64,000 nucleotides of DNA from Paracoccaceae bacterium (GTDB lineage Bacteria > Pseudomonadota > Alphaproteobacteria > Rhodobacterales > Rhodobacteraceae): NCBI GenBank assembly GCA_019429405.1, contig JAHYIZ010000004.1:56379-120378 (forward strand), written 5' to 3'. A program made the translations under genes and the position numbers. Numbering within the stretch: the first letter of the stretch is position 1; every line of letters begins with the position of its first letter. Below, piece after piece: positions 26,466 to 35,387 of the stretch. Under the pieces are notes generated by a model. It was given only the letters and a program-made list of their open reading frames with translations. It did not search any database and was not told the origin of the DNA.

Positions 26466-27935
26466 ATGCAGATCACACGGCGTTTCTTGTTGACCGGTGC
26501 TGCCGCCGGATTTGCGGCACCGGCATGGCCGGAAGCGCCAATCCGCTCGCCACTGCCGTTGCGGCGCCCCGCGACCGTGCTTGATGCGCGCGCGGCGCAG
26601 GCGAGCGAAGCGCTGGTCGCCGAGGCGCAATTGGGCGGCGAGGTCGGCTTTGCCGTGGCCGATCTGCGCACCGGGCACATCCTCGAATCGCGCAAACCGG
26701 CGCTGGCGCTGCCCGTCGCCAGCACCGCCAAGGTCGTCACTACGCTCTTCGCGCTCGACCGGCTGGGGCCGCAGCATCGCTTTGCGACCCGACTGCTCGC
26801 GACCGGGCCGGTGCTGGGTGGCCGAATCGAGGGTGATCTGGTGCTTGCCGGCGGGGGTGATGCGACGCTGCACACCGACCACCTCGCACAGATGGCCAAA
26901 GACCTGCGCGCCGCAGGCATCAACAGTGTCGCCGGGCGCTTTCTCGTCTGGGGCGGCATTTTGCCCTATGTTGCTGAAATTGCGCACGACCAGCCCGTTC
27001 ATGCCGGCTACAACCCTGCCGTCAGCGGCCTTAACCTCAATTTCAACCGGGTCTATTTTGAATGGAAGGCGAACGGTACCGGCTATCAGACCTCGATGGA
27101 TGCGCGGTCCGATACCGTGGTGCCGCGCGTCAACGTCGCGCAGATTTCGGTGGTGGCGCGCGATCTGCCGGTCTTCACCCACGATCTGCGCAACGGCCGC
27201 GAAGAATGGACCGTCGCTGCCACCGCGCTTGGCAAAGAGGGCGGCCGCTGGCTGCCGGTGCGCCACCCCGAGATTTACGCGGGCGATGTGTTCCGGACGC
27301 TGGCGCGCGCGCATGGCATCACGCTGCCCGTGCCCGAGCAGGTCGTGCAATTGCCCAGCGGGGATGCGCTGGTGCAGCACGACAGCGCCGATTTGACCGC
27401 AGTCCTGCGCGAAATGCTGCGCTATTCGACCAACATCACCGCCGAAGCGGTCGGCATGGCCGCCAGCGGCCTGCGCGGCGTGGGGGGCGGCGGCATTGCC
27501 GGCTCCGGTCGCGCGATGAGCGACTGGCTGGCCGCGCGCGGCATCGAAGGGACCCGGTTTGCCGGTCATTCCGGCTTGGGCGTCGACACCCGGCTCGGCG
27601 CTGGCGCCATGGTTTCGGTGCTGGCGCAACTTGGTCTGTCGGGGGGCCTGCGCCCGCTGCTGCGGCCATTCGCAATGCCCGAAATCGGTGGCAAGGCAAA
27701 CCCGGTGCGGGCGCTGGCAAAGACCGGCACACTCAACTTCGTCTCAACCCTTGCAGGCTATCTGACCGCCCCCGGAGGCGGCGAGCTGGCCTTTGCTATT
27801 TTCACCGGAGACGAGGCGCGGCGCGCGGCGGCAGGCCAGGTTGAAGCGCCCCCCGGCGCGCGCGCCTGGGTTGGCCGCTCGAAAACCCTGCAGCAAAAGC
27901 TGATCGCGCGCTGGGCAGAGGTCTATGGCGGCTGA
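26466..27935 (+). CDS. dacB: D-alanyl-D-alanine carboxypeptidase/endopeptidase (PBP4 type)
   Basis: 489-residue exported peptidoglycan hydrolase of the S13 (PBP4/DacB) family. The N-terminus is a signal peptide containing RRF followed by a hydrophobic stretch ending near AAPAWPEA. The three penicillin-binding motifs are visible: SxxK in ASTAKVVTTL, SxN in YSTNITAE and KTG in LAKTGTLNF. It trims or cleaves D-Ala crosslinks in the periplasm. Length matches the family (~480 aa). It begins 51 bases after nadD. Confidence 0.93.
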   Translation: MQITRRFLLTGAAAGFAAPAWPEAPIRSPLPLRRPATVLDARAAQASEALVAEAQLGGEVGFAVADLRTGHILESRKPALALPVASTAKVVTTLFALDRLGPQHRFATRLLATGPVLGGRIEGDLVLAGGGDATLHTDHLAQMAKDLRAAGINSVAGRFLVWGGILPYVAEIAHDQPVHAGYNPAVSGLNLNFNRVYFEWKANGTGYQTSMDARSDTVVPRVNVAQISVVARDLPVFTHDLRNGREEWTVAATALGKEGGRWLPVRHPEIYAGDVFRTLARAHGITLPVPEQVVQLPSGDALVQHDSADLTAVLREMLRYSTNITAEAVGMAASGLRGVGGGGIAGSGRAMSDWLAARGIEGTRFAGHSGLGVDTRLGAGAMVSVLAQLGLSGGLRPLLRPFAMPEIGGKANPVRALAKTGTLNFVSTLAGYLTAPGGGELAFAIFTGDEARRAAAGQVEAPPGARAWVGRSKTLQQKLIARWAEVYGG

Positions 27936-28075
27936 GCCCTCGGTGGCCGCGTTCCGCCGCAACCCAGGGCGCGGCCGCGCCCCTTTTTGCTCGCGCGCTG
28001 CCCTGCTTTGCCCGCAATGACTGGTAAGCCCGCCACAGCACCCCTATCTTGCCCGCCATAGGGAGACACACCGCC

Positions 28076-28714
28076 ATGCACCGACCCGACCGCCTGCCCA
28101 CTGCTGCCGAGGCCCTGCCAGGCCGCGCCATGCCGCTGCCGCTGACCGAACCGCACTTCCTTTCCGGCCTGCCGCTCGATGCGCCGGTGCCTGAAGGCAT
28201 GCAGGTCGCGCTGTTCGGCATGGGTTGTTTCTGGGGCGTCGAGCGGGTGTTCTGGCAGTTGCCAGGGGTCTGGCTTACAGCTGTCGGCTACGCCGGCGGG
28301 CTGACCCCGAACCCGACCTACAAAGAGGTCTGCACTGGCCTGACAGGCCATAACGAGGTGGTGCGGGTGATCTTCGATCCGGCGCAAATCAGCTATGCAA
28401 CGCTTCTGCAAACCTTCTGGGAAAACCACGATCCCACCCAGGGCATGCGCCAAGGCGGCGATCATGGCACGCAATACCGATCGGGCATCTACACATTCAC
28501 CGATGCGCAACACGCCGCCGCCGCCGCCTCGCGCGCCGCCTATGCCGCGCGCCTCGCCGCCGCAGGATACGGCGCCATCACTACCGAAATTCTGCCTGCC
28601 CCCGCCTTCTACTTTGCCGAAGACTACCACCAGCAATACCTCGCCAAGAATCCGCGCGGCTATTGTGGTATCGCGGGCACCGGCGTTGCCTGCCCGATCG
28701 GCCTGCTGCTCTGA
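28076..28714 (+). CDS. msrA: Peptide methionine sulfoxide reductase MsrA
   Basis: 212-residue enzyme reducing methionine-S-sulfoxide in proteins. The catalytic motif [13 protein letters not shown] contains the reactive cysteine at about residue 53. [23 protein letters not shown] and [23 protein letters not shown] are family hallmarks. The C-terminal cysteine (VACPIGLLL) may serve as resolving cysteine. ATG 28076 is preceded by GGGAGA. A dispersed repeat begins directly after the stop codon. Confidence 0.95.
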   Translation: MHRPDRLPTAAEALPGRAMPLPLTEPHFLSGLPLDAPVPEGMQVALFGMGCFWGVERVFWQLPGVWLTAVGYAGGLTPNPTYKEVCTGLTGHNEVVRVIFDPAQISYATLLQTFWENHDPTQGMRQGGDHGTQYRSGIYTFTDAQHAAAAASRAAYAARLAAAGYGAITTEILPAPAFYFAEDYHQQYLAKNPRGYCGIAGTGVACPIGLLL

Positions 28715-28778
28715 TCTTCTTCTTTGCCCAAATACCCTCGGGGGGTGCGGGGGGCAGACGGCCCCCCGCCCTTGACGC
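28715..28778. repeat. GC-rich intergenic element (family copy 2)
   Basis: Begins right after the msrA stop with TCTTCTTCTTTGCCCAAATAC, followed by a strong hairpin of GCGGGGGGC and GCCCCCCGC separated by five bases. The reverse complement is nearly identical to the element at 46931-46990. Its position directly 3' of a stop codon suggests a transcription-ending or mRNA-stabilising role, but this is inference. Confidence 0.72.
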
Positions 28779-28824
28779 CACCCCCCGTCCGCGCCTACTT
28801 GCGCCCACCTGCCAAGGAGCCGCC

Positions 28825-29697
28825 ATGCCTACCTTTACCGCCTTTACAACCCTCGCCGCACGCGAACCCGCCGAAGCACTGGCCGAGACGCTCGAAGACC
28901 TCGACCCCGCGCCCTACGGCGTCGGCGTCGGCGAGATCGAAGACGGGTCGGGTCGCTGGGAGGTAGGCGCGTATTTTACCGAGAGCCCTGATGAGGTGGC
29001 GCTGGCGCTGTTTGCCGCGGCCTTCGATGCCGCCCCTTTTGCGGTTTCCGAGCTTCCCGAAACTGATTGGGTCGCACATGTACGGCGCGAACTGTCGCCA
29101 GTGGTCGCGGGCCGCTTTTTCGTTTACGGCGCGCATGATGCTGACAAGGTGCCAGCTGACGCAGTGCCGCTGCTGATCGAGGCGGCGATGGCCTTTGGCA
29201 CTGGCCACCATGGCACCACGCTCGGTTGCCTGACCGCGCTTGATGCGCTCGACCGTGCCGGGGTGCGGGCGGGCAACGTGGCCGACATCGGTTGCGGCAC
29301 GGCAGTGCTGGCGATGGCCGCGGCAAAAATCTGGCCGGGCCGGGTGCTCGCCTCAGACATTGACCCGGTGGCGGTCGATACCGCGCGGGCCAATACTGAG
29401 GCGAATGGCCTCGCAGGCCGGGTTGAGTGCCTTGAGGCCGCCGGTTTCGACCATCCCGCGCTTGTCGCCGCGGCGCCCTTCGACCTCGTCTTTGCCAATA
29501 TCCTCAAGGGTCCGCTGGTAGCACTTGCCCCAGAAATGGCCACGCATGTTGCACCCGGCGGGCGGGTAATTCTGTCAGGCATCCTGAACGAACAAGGCGA
29601 TGACGTGGTCGCGACCTACATTTCTTGTGGCTTTGCGCTGGGTTCCAGAAACGAATACGGCGATTGGACGACATTGGTTCTGACCCGCGAACAATAG
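28825..29697 (+). CDS. prmA: Ribosomal protein L11 methyltransferase
   Basis: 290-residue SAM-dependent methyltransferase. The SAM-binding motif VADIGCGTAVLAMAAAK and the NILKGPL motif (NPPY-like: FANILKGPLVAL) are typical of PrmA, and FGTGHHGTTLGCL matches the PrmA-specific segment. It methylates ribosomal protein L11. An AAGGAG ribosome binding site stands nine bases before ATG 28825. The repeat copy 2 lies between it and msrA. Confidence 0.93.
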   Translation: MPTFTAFTTLAAREPAEALAETLEDLDPAPYGVGVGEIEDGSGRWEVGAYFTESPDEVALALFAAAFDAAPFAVSELPETDWVAHVRRELSPVVAGRFFVYGAHDADKVPADAVPLLIEAAMAFGTGHHGTTLGCLTALDALDRAGVRAGNVADIGCGTAVLAMAAAKIWPGRVLASDIDPVAVDTARANTEANGLAGRVECLEAAGFDHPALVAAAPFDLVFANILKGPLVALAPEMATHVAPGGRVILSGILNEQGDDVVATYISCGFALGSRNEYGDWTTLVLTREQ

Positions 29698-29782
29698 GCG
29701 AATTTCCTGCGTCACTCTGCCGCAAAACCGTGGCATAATCCTTGTGCGTCACCCGCAAGCTTGGGTGACCGCGGAGAATGCC

Positions 29783-30130
29783 ATGGTCGATCGCAACCTC
29801 GAAGACTTCTACGTGCGTCTCGGGCGCATTGAAAAGATCAACACCTCGGGTGGCGCCTTTGAGGCCGCGGGCACGCTTGGCCGTTCGCATTACGCCGCGA
29901 TCAAGCGCCCACGCCGCCGGGCGCTCTGGCTGCGACCGCTGGTGGTGATCTTGCTGGCGTTTCTGGTCATGAAAGGCGGTTTGCATGCACAGCTTGGCAA
30001 CGACCTTTATGATGAACGCCTCTCGGTGCTGACAAATGGCACCGTGGTTGAGCGTGCCGGAGCCTGGGTGCTTTCGGCCGATGCTCTGACGCTGGCAATT
30101 TCAGAAAAGATCCGCCCCTACCTGCGCTGA
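29783..30130 (+). CDS. Small single-span membrane protein, unknown
   Basis: 115 residues: charged N-terminal part (VDRNLEDFYVRLGRIEKIN), a basic stretch (KRPRRRALWLRP) and one membrane helix (LVVILLAFLVMKGGLHA, about 52-70), followed by an extracytoplasmic tail. The basic stretch before the helix suggests the N-terminus is inside the cell. A GGAG ribosome binding site precedes ATG 29783. A strong terminator follows. It resembles conserved hypothetical proteins of Rhodobacteraceae, but I recognise no named family. Confidence 0.72.
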   Translation: MVDRNLEDFYVRLGRIEKINTSGGAFEAAGTLGRSHYAAIKRPRRRALWLRPLVVILLAFLVMKGGLHAQLGNDLYDERLSVLTNGTVVERAGAWVLSADALTLAISEKIRPYLR

Positions 30131-30149
30131 GGGTTCGGGCACAAAAAAA

Positions 30150-30181
30150 GGCCGCGCCGATCAGGTCGGCGCGGCCTTTTT
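30150..30181. terminator. Strong bidirectional Rho-independent terminator
   Basis: Perfect 11-bp stem GGCCGCGCCGA / TCGGCGCGGCC with a five-base loop (TCAGG), followed by TTTTT on the plus strand and preceded by AAAAAAA, which gives a U-run on the minus strand too. It sits between the small membrane protein gene and the convergent DUF1127 gene and can end both transcripts. Confidence 0.93.
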
Positions 30182-30212
30182 GGCGGGCATTCCCGCAGCG
30201 GGTCGCAGCGGC

Positions 30213-30407
30213 TCAGAAGCGCGCGGCAACCCGGTCGATATCGCCACGGGTCAGGCCGATATCATCAAGTTCGCGGTCGGTCAGCTTGGCGAGTTCATTG
30301 CGGGTCATGCGCGTGTCGTTCCACGCAGCGATGGCACCAAAGAACCGCGCGGCGACTCCCGAGAAAGTGCCATGGGCAATTGCCGGGTTGGTGTTGTAGG
30401 CGGACAT
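30213..30407 (-). CDS. DUF1127 small protein
   Basis: 64-residue protein with the arginine-rich C-terminal pattern of DUF1127 (RNELAKLTDRELDDIGLTRGDIDRVAARF, described here as the family core). DUF1127 proteins in alphaproteobacteria are often stress-induced, and some act in RNA turnover or phosphate and C1 metabolism; the role here is unknown. The start at 30407 has a GGGAAA-type ribosome binding site. The 324-bp gap upstream, up to ruvC, shows no coding potential apart from promoter-like stretches and the SOS-like box. Confidence 0.85.
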   Translation of the reverse strand: MSAYNTNPAIAHGTFSGVAARFFGAIAAWNDTRMTRNELAKLTDRELDDIGLTRGDIDRVAARF

Positions 30408-30683
30408 AACGGTTTCCCTTTTCATTCTGCTCATTTCGAAAGCATCGGGCCTTCGAAGCCGCACATAGGCTTGGCATATTCACAAGGCAAGCGCAGCCAG
30501 ATCAGCCCCGGCATGCGTATTTTGCATGGCTTTGCAGTTGGTTAACCGATGCCTGACAATGCCCGGTGCACGCTGTCGAAATGTGTCGGCGGCACCGCAA
30601 AATGCTGCGTTTTGTTGCGACAGTTCCTGCAAAACGACAATTTTCTTGCTGCGCCGCAGCAATTTCGCTTCTGGCTTTGCGAT

Positions 30684-30698
30684 GTTCGCTTTTCGTGC
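30684..30698 (+). promoter_or_regulatory. SOS (LexA) box-like site upstream of ruvC
   Basis: Reads GTTC-GCTTTTC-GTGC: the alphaproteobacterial LexA consensus GTTC-N7-GTTC with a single mismatch. It lies 33 bases upstream of the ruvC ATG, a position suited to repression. RuvCA is a frequent SOS target in alphaproteobacteria. Confidence 0.6.
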
Positions 30699-30731
30699 TA
30701 CTGCGTGAAAAAAGCAACAGAGCAGGGCAAC

Positions 30732-31235
30732 ATGCGTGTTATCGGAATCGACCCCGGCCTTCGCAACCTCGGCTGGGGGGTGATCGAGATGGCGGGTTCG
30801 CGGCTTTCGCACATCGCCAACGGCATCATCCATTCCGAAGGCGACGATCTGGCGCAGCGGCTCTTGTCACTGCACAGTGCCCTGACCGAGGTGGTGGCGC
30901 GCTTTGCCCCTGAGGCGGCGGCAGTCGAACAGACATTCGTCAACAAGGATGCGGTGGCGACGCTCAAGCTCGGGCAGGCGCGCGGCATCGCCCTGCTGGT
31001 TCCAGCGCAGGCGGGGCTGACGGTGGGCGAATATGCCCCGAACGCGGTGAAAAAGGCGGTGGTCGGGGTGGGCCACGCCGACAAGGGGCAGGTGGCGCAT
31101 ATGGTGCGGTTTCAGCTTCCCGGCGTGGAGCTGGCTGGCCCCGACGCCGCTGATGCGCTGGCGGTGGCCATCTGCCATGCGCACCATCTGCAAAGCGCGG
31201 GCCGCATGGAGCGTGCCATGCGGGGCGCGGCATGA
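30732..31235 (+). CDS. ruvC: Holliday junction resolvase RuvC
   Basis: 167-residue endonuclease that cuts Holliday junctions. The catalytic acidic residues are visible: Asp in [13 protein letters not shown], Glu in [11 protein letters not shown], and two Asp in [19 protein letters not shown] 30732 was chosen because the motif IGIDPG then starts at residue 4; the longer upstream frame lacks any family similarity. It overlaps ruvA by four bases. Confidence 0.96.
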   Translation: MRVIGIDPGLRNLGWGVIEMAGSRLSHIANGIIHSEGDDLAQRLLSLHSALTEVVARFAPEAAAVEQTFVNKDAVATLKLGQARGIALLVPAQAGLTVGEYAPNAVKKAVVGVGHADKGQVAHMVRFQLPGVELAGPDAADALAVAICHAHHLQSAGRMERAMRGAA

Positions 31236-31891
31236 TCGGGCGCCTCGCCGGCGTGATCCTGCACCGCGCCATGGATCAGGTGCTGATCGACGTGCGCGGC
31301 GTCGGCTACATCGTGCATGTCTCGTCGCGCACCGCCGCGGCCCTGCCGCCCGTGGGGCAGGCCACCGCACTTTATACCGAACTTCTGGTGCGCGAAGACC
31401 TGTTGCAGCTCTTTGGCTTCACGACCTTGCAGGAAAAGGAATGGCACCGCCTGCTGGTTTCGGTGCAGGGCGTGGGCGCCAAGGCGGCGCTTGCCATTCT
31501 GGGCACGCTTGGCCCCGATGCGCTGGGGCGCGCGATTGCGATGGGCGATTGGGCAAGCGTGCGCGCCGCCCCCGGCATCGGCCCCAAGCTGGCGCAGCGC
31601 GTGGTGCTGGAACTGAAGGGCAAGGCGCCCTCGGTCATGTCGATGGGCGGCGCGCTGAGCGTTGATCTGGCCGCGACCGACGAGGTGATCGAGGCCACCC
31701 CCGGCCCCCGCAAACCCGCCGTCGCGCCGCAACCCTCGGCCACTGTCGAGGCGATGTCGGCGCTGGCCAACCTTGGCTATGCGCCCACCGATGCCGCCGC
31801 CGCCGTGGCCGAAGCCTCAGCCAACCCCGACGCGGTCGACACCCCCCGGCTGATCCGCGCCGCGCTGCGGCTGCTGGCGCCCAAAGCCTGA
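31232..31891 (+). CDS. ruvA: Holliday junction branch migration protein RuvA
   Basis: 219-residue DNA-binding subunit of the RuvAB branch-migration complex. It shows the N-terminal OB-fold ([12 protein letters not shown]), the helix-hairpin-helix segments ([13 protein letters not shown] and [19 protein letters not shown]) and a C-terminal RuvB-binding domain ([21 protein letters not shown]). Normal length. In most relatives ruvB follows; here the next gene is a convergent lldD and no ruvB is in the window. Confidence 0.96.
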   Translation: MIGRLAGVILHRAMDQVLIDVRGVGYIVHVSSRTAAALPPVGQATALYTELLVREDLLQLFGFTTLQEKEWHRLLVSVQGVGAKAALAILGTLGPDALGRAIAMGDWASVRAAPGIGPKLAQRVVLELKGKAPSVMSMGGALSVDLAATDEVIEATPGPRKPAVAPQPSATVEAMSALANLGYAPTDAAAAVAEASANPDAVDTPRLIRAALRLLAPKA

Positions 31892-31894
31892 TCC

Positions 31895-33058
31895 CTACTC
31901 GTAAGCGTCGAAAAAACCCTTGGGCACCAGCAGGTTTTCGCGCCGCAGCGCCGCCACGTCGCGCTCGCCGCAGAGCGCCAGCGACACGTCAAGCTCGTTG
32001 CGGATAATCTCCAACGCCTTGGTCACCCCGGCTTGCCCCATGGCCCCCAGCCCGTAGCTGTAGGCGCGCCCGATGTAGGTGCCCCGCGCCCCCAGCGCCA
32101 AAGCCTTCAGCACATCCTGCCCGGATCGGATGCCGCTATCCATATGCACCTCGACGCGGTCCCCCACCGCCGCGACGATTTCGGGCAGCTTGCGAATGGC
32201 CGACAGCGCGCCATCAAGCTGGCGCCCGCCGTGGTTGGAAACGATGATGGCATCGGCGCCGAAATCGGTGGCAATGCGGGCATCTTCGGCGTCAAGAATA
32301 CCCTTGAGGATGATCTTGCCGCCCCACTGGTCGCGAATGCGGGCGATCTTGGCCCAATCGAGCCGCGGGTCGAATTGTTCGCTGGTCCATGCGTTCAGCG
32401 ACCCCATGTTGTCCACGCCCTTCGCGTGGCCCACGATATTGCCAAAGGTGCGGCTCTGCGCGCCCAGCATGCCGAGGCCCCAACGCCATTTGGTGGCAAG
32501 GTTGAGCATGGTTGAAAGGGTCAACTTGGGCGGCGCCGAAAGCCCGTTCTTCAAGTCCTTGTGCCGCTGCCCAAGGATTTGCAGATCAAGCGTCAGCACC
32601 AGCGCCGAACACCCCGCCTTTTTGGCGCGCGCGATCATGCCGTCAACGAAATCCTCATCGCGCATGACATAAAGCTGAAACCAGAACGGCTTTTGCGTTG
32701 CCGCCGCCACCTGTTCGACCGAGTTGATCGACATAGTGGAAAGCGTGAAGGGCACGCCAAACGCCTCTGCCGCGCGTGCCGCCTTGATCTCGCCATCCGC
32801 GCTTTGCATGCCGGTAAAGCCGACAGGGGCCAGCGCCACCGGCATTGTGACCGCCTGCCCGATCATCGTGCCCGCAAGGCTGCGGTTCGACATATCCACC
32901 GCCACCTTCTGCCGCAGCCGGATCTGCGCGAAATCCGAGGTGTTTTCGCGGAAGGTCTGTTCGGTGTAACTGCCGCTTTCGCAGTATTCGTAAAACATCC
33001 TCGGCGCGCGGCGCTTGTGCAGGCGTTTGAGGTCTTCGATGCAGGTAATGATCGGCAT
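31895..33058 (-). CDS. lldD: L-lactate dehydrogenase (FMN-dependent, quinone-linked)
   Basis: 387-residue flavoenzyme of the alpha-hydroxyacid dehydrogenase family. Visible motifs are PVALAPVGFTGMQ, the substrate/FMN region FWFQLYVMRD, the catalytic histidine in SNHGGRQLDGALSAI, and the C-terminal DSGIRSGQDVLKALALGARGTYIGR phosphate-binding loop, quoted in part. It oxidises L-lactate to pyruvate and passes electrons to the respiratory chain. A perfect inverted repeat lies just upstream of its start. Other 2-hydroxy acids are possible substrates. Confidence 0.93.
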   Translation of the reverse strand: MPIITCIEDLKRLHKRRAPRMFYEYCESGSYTEQTFRENTSDFAQIRLRQKVAVDMSNRSLAGTMIGQAVTMPVALAPVGFTGMQSADGEIKAARAAEAFGVPFTLSTMSINSVEQVAAATQKPFWFQLYVMRDEDFVDGMIARAKKAGCSALVLTLDLQILGQRHKDLKNGLSAPPKLTLSTMLNLATKWRWGLGMLGAQSRTFGNIVGHAKGVDNMGSLNAWTSEQFDPRLDWAKIARIRDQWGGKIILKGILDAEDARIATDFGADAIIVSNHGGRQLDGALSAIRKLPEIVAAVGDRVEVHMDSGIRSGQDVLKALALGARGTYIGRAYSYGLGAMGQAGVTKALEIIRNELDVSLALCGERDVAALRRENLLVPKGFFDAYE

Positions 33059-33076
33059 GCCGTGCCCCTTCCGCTA

Positions 33077-33101
33077 AATTGGTAAGGTTCGATTACCAAT
33101 T
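33077..33101. promoter_or_regulatory. Operator-like inverted repeat upstream of lldD
   Basis: Perfect 9-bp inverted repeat AATTGGTAA-N7-TTACCAATT, 18 bases upstream of the lldD start and in the divergent gap to the ZIP gene. The AATTGGT/ACCAATT halves resemble the known operators of GntR/FCD-type lactate and pyruvate regulators (LldR, PdhR). No such regulator gene is next to it in the window. Confidence 0.72.
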
Positions 33102-33203
33102 ATGCCGCGTTTGCGCAATGGTTTTACACTCTTGCTTTGGCTGACGGTTTTGTGCCTTATGAATAAAGTGTTGCCTTATGAACAAAACGAAGTGGAGCGT
33201 TAG

Positions 33204-33977
33204 TTGGACCCTGTACTGTTAGGTTTCGGGGGCGGTATGGTTGCGGCGATCGCCACGACGGCAGGGGCGATACCGGCGTTGATTGGCCGTTCAATGTCGC
33301 AACGCACGGGCGATACGATGCTTGGGTTTGCGGCGGGGGTCATGCTATCCGCATCGTATTTCTCGCTGATCCTGCCCGGTATCGCCGCCGCCGAGCTGTT
33401 GCACGGATCGCTGGTGCTGGCCGCGCTGATCGCCGGGGCGGGGATCAGCCTTGGGGCGGCCTTTGTTGCCTGGCTGAATGCCTCACTGCCACATGAACAC
33501 TTTGCCACCGGGCGCGAAGGGGCCGATCCAAAAGCGCTTGCGCGCATCTGGCTGTTCGTGCTGGCAATCACCATCCACAATTTTCCCGAAGGCCTTTCCA
33601 TCGGCGTTGCCTTCGGCGCGGGCGAATTGGCTAACGGCCTGTCGGTGATGACCGGCATTTCGTTGCAAGACATTCCCGAGGGGCTGGCGGTGGCAGTGGC
33701 GCTGATTGGCCAGGGCTATTCGCGCAAGCGCGCCTTCTTCGTGACCATGGCGACCGGGGCGGTTGAACCCGTAGGGGCGCTGATCGGCGCTGCGGCGGTT
33801 TCGGTTTCCGGCGCGCTGCTGCCATGGGGCCTGACATTCGCGGCGGGGGCGATGCTCTATATCATCAGCCACGAGATTTTGCCCGAAACGCACCGCAACG
33901 GGCACCAGAACCGCTCGACCGCAGGGTTGATCTTTGGCCTTGTTCTGATGATGGTGCTCGATGTGACGCTGGGCTGA
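33204..33977 (+). CDS. ZIP-family metal transporter
   Basis: 257-residue membrane protein of the ZIP family, importing divalent metals such as zinc or iron. Signature motifs are AITIHNFPEGLSIGVAFGAG in helix 4 and SLQDIPEGLAVAVAL in helix 5, which hold the metal-binding His/Glu residues, and IISHEILPETHRNGHQNR near the C-terminus. The best start is a TTG at 33204 (preceded by GTGGAGCG), as no ATG gives the N-terminal helix. It is divergent from lldD. Confidence 0.9.
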   Translation: MDPVLLGFGGGMVAAIATTAGAIPALIGRSMSQRTGDTMLGFAAGVMLSASYFSLILPGIAAAELLHGSLVLAALIAGAGISLGAAFVAWLNASLPHEHFATGREGADPKALARIWLFVLAITIHNFPEGLSIGVAFGAGELANGLSVMTGISLQDIPEGLAVAVALIGQGYSRKRAFFVTMATGAVEPVGALIGAAAVSVSGALLPWGLTFAAGAMLYIISHEILPETHRNGHQNRSTAGLIFGLVLMMVLDVTLG

Positions 33978-34013
33978 CCGAGGCCGAGGGCGCTGCCCCC
34001 GGCACCTTCACGC

Positions 34014-34805
34014 TCAGGCGCGATGCGCGCCTGCGCTGAGCGCGCTGACGCGGGCAAGCACCTCTGACACCGGCTTGCCGTCGCCAATCAGCTTGACGAT
34101 GGCAGAACCGACCACGCAGCCATCGGCAACGCTGGCGATGGTTTGCGCGGCTTCGGGGGTGGTGATGCCGAAACCGACGATAACCGGCAGATCGGTAGAG
34201 GCCTTGATCCGGGCGACCTCGGGGCCGACATCGGCCGCCTGCGCTGCGGCGGCCCCGGTGATGCCCGTGACCGAAACGTAGTAGACGAAGCCAGAGGTGT
34301 TTTGCAGCACTTTGGGCAAGCGTTTTGCATCGGTCGTGGGGGTGGCGAGGCGGATGAAGTTGAGGCCCGCGGCCTGTGCGGGCAGGCACAGTTCGGCATC
34401 TTCCTCAGGCGGCAGATCAACCACGATCAGACCATCAACCCCGGCGGCCGCGGCCTCATCCAGAAACCGCGTCACGCCGCGTGCGTAGATCGGGTTGTAA
34501 TAGCCCATCAGCACAATCGGAGTTTCGCCGTCATCCGCGCGAAAGTCGCGCACCATCTGCAGGGTCATGTCCATCTTGTGCCCGCCCGCAAGTGAGCGTT
34601 GCCCCGCCGCCTGAATCGTTGGGCCGTCGGCCATCGGGTCGGTGAAGGGCATGCCCAATTCGATGACGTCCACCCCCGCCGCAGGCATCCCGCGCATCAC
34701 CGCCAGCGAGCCTGCCACATCGGGGTCACCGGCCATGATATAGGCCACGAATGCCTTGCGGTTCTGGCCGCGCAGGCGGGCAAAGGTGGCGTCGATTCTG
34801 GTCAT
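34014..34805 (-). CDS. trpA: Tryptophan synthase alpha chain
   Basis: 263-residue TIM-barrel enzyme that cleaves indole-3-glycerol phosphate to indole. Typical motifs are [44 protein letters not shown] and the phosphate-binding [10 protein letters not shown] / GSAIVKL segments. ATG 34805 was chosen because it is the first Met before the conserved [10 protein letters not shown]. In this window it stands without trpB. Confidence 0.96.
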   Translation of the reverse strand: MTRIDATFARLRGQNRKAFVAYIMAGDPDVAGSLAVMRGMPAAGVDVIELGMPFTDPMADGPTIQAAGQRSLAGGHKMDMTLQMVRDFRADDGETPIVLMGYYNPIYARGVTRFLDEAAAAGVDGLIVVDLPPEEDAELCLPAQAAGLNFIRLATPTTDAKRLPKVLQNTSGFVYYVSVTGITGAAAAQAADVGPEVARIKASTDLPVIVGFGITTPEAAQTIASVADGCVVGSAIVKLIGDGKPVSEVLARVSALSAGAHRA

Positions 34806-34868
34806 GTCTGGCCCCGGTCTGGCTGTTGCCTGCCGGGTTTGCGACATGGAGCGAGGAAAATCAATGCC

Positions 34869-35270
34869 TCAGGCGGGCGCGGCCAAGCTGATCATCCAGT
34901 GTGTGCCGAACCGGTCCTTGACCATACCGAAGCCGGGCGAAAAGAAGCTGGGGCCAAAGGGCACGATTTCGGCGCCGCCCTTTACCAGCGCGTCGTGAAT
35001 GCGCTTGCCCTCGTCGAAGGTCGCGGGTGTGGCCATCACGCTCATGCCGGCCTGTGCGTCGCCCGAGCCGGGCGGAAAGTCCGAGGCCATCAGCACCCCG
35101 CCTGCCGCCGAAAACTGCGCGTGCATCACCCGGTCTGAGGGCGCCGCCTCGGCGCCGGGCGCATCGGAATAGCGCATCATTTGCAGGTCGGTGGCGCCAA
35201 ACAGATCGGCATAAAAGGCCATCGCCTCGGCGCAGGTGCCCTGAAAGTGGATATACGGCATGAATGGCAT
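34869..35270 (-). CDS. VOC/PhnB-like glyoxalase-fold protein
   Basis: 133-residue protein of the PhnB-like VOC family: a single glyoxalase/bleomycin-resistance fold unit with YIHFQGTCAEAMAFYADLFG at the start, VMHAQFSAAGGVLMASDFP in the middle and FGMVKDRFGTHWMISL at the end. Such proteins often bind metals but commonly lack known activity. MPFMPYIHF gives two possible Met starts (residues 1 and 4). It lies 63 bases downstream of trpA's start region on the same strand but is not evidently in an operon. Confidence 0.85.
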   Translation of the reverse strand: MPFMPYIHFQGTCAEAMAFYADLFGATDLQMMRYSDAPGAEAAPSDRVMHAQFSAAGGVLMASDFPPGSGDAQAGMSVMATPATFDEGKRIHDALVKGGAEIVPFGPSFFSPGFGMVKDRFGTHWMISLAAPA

Positions 35271-35387
35271 GAACGGCCCTCCCCGCGCGCCAGCATGCCA
35301 CTGCGCCGCGGCGCCGAAAAGCCCCGCCTTGCCTTGTGGCGCCCCCCCGCTTATGTAGCGCCGAACCTTTCAAAGGGAGTGTCGGGC

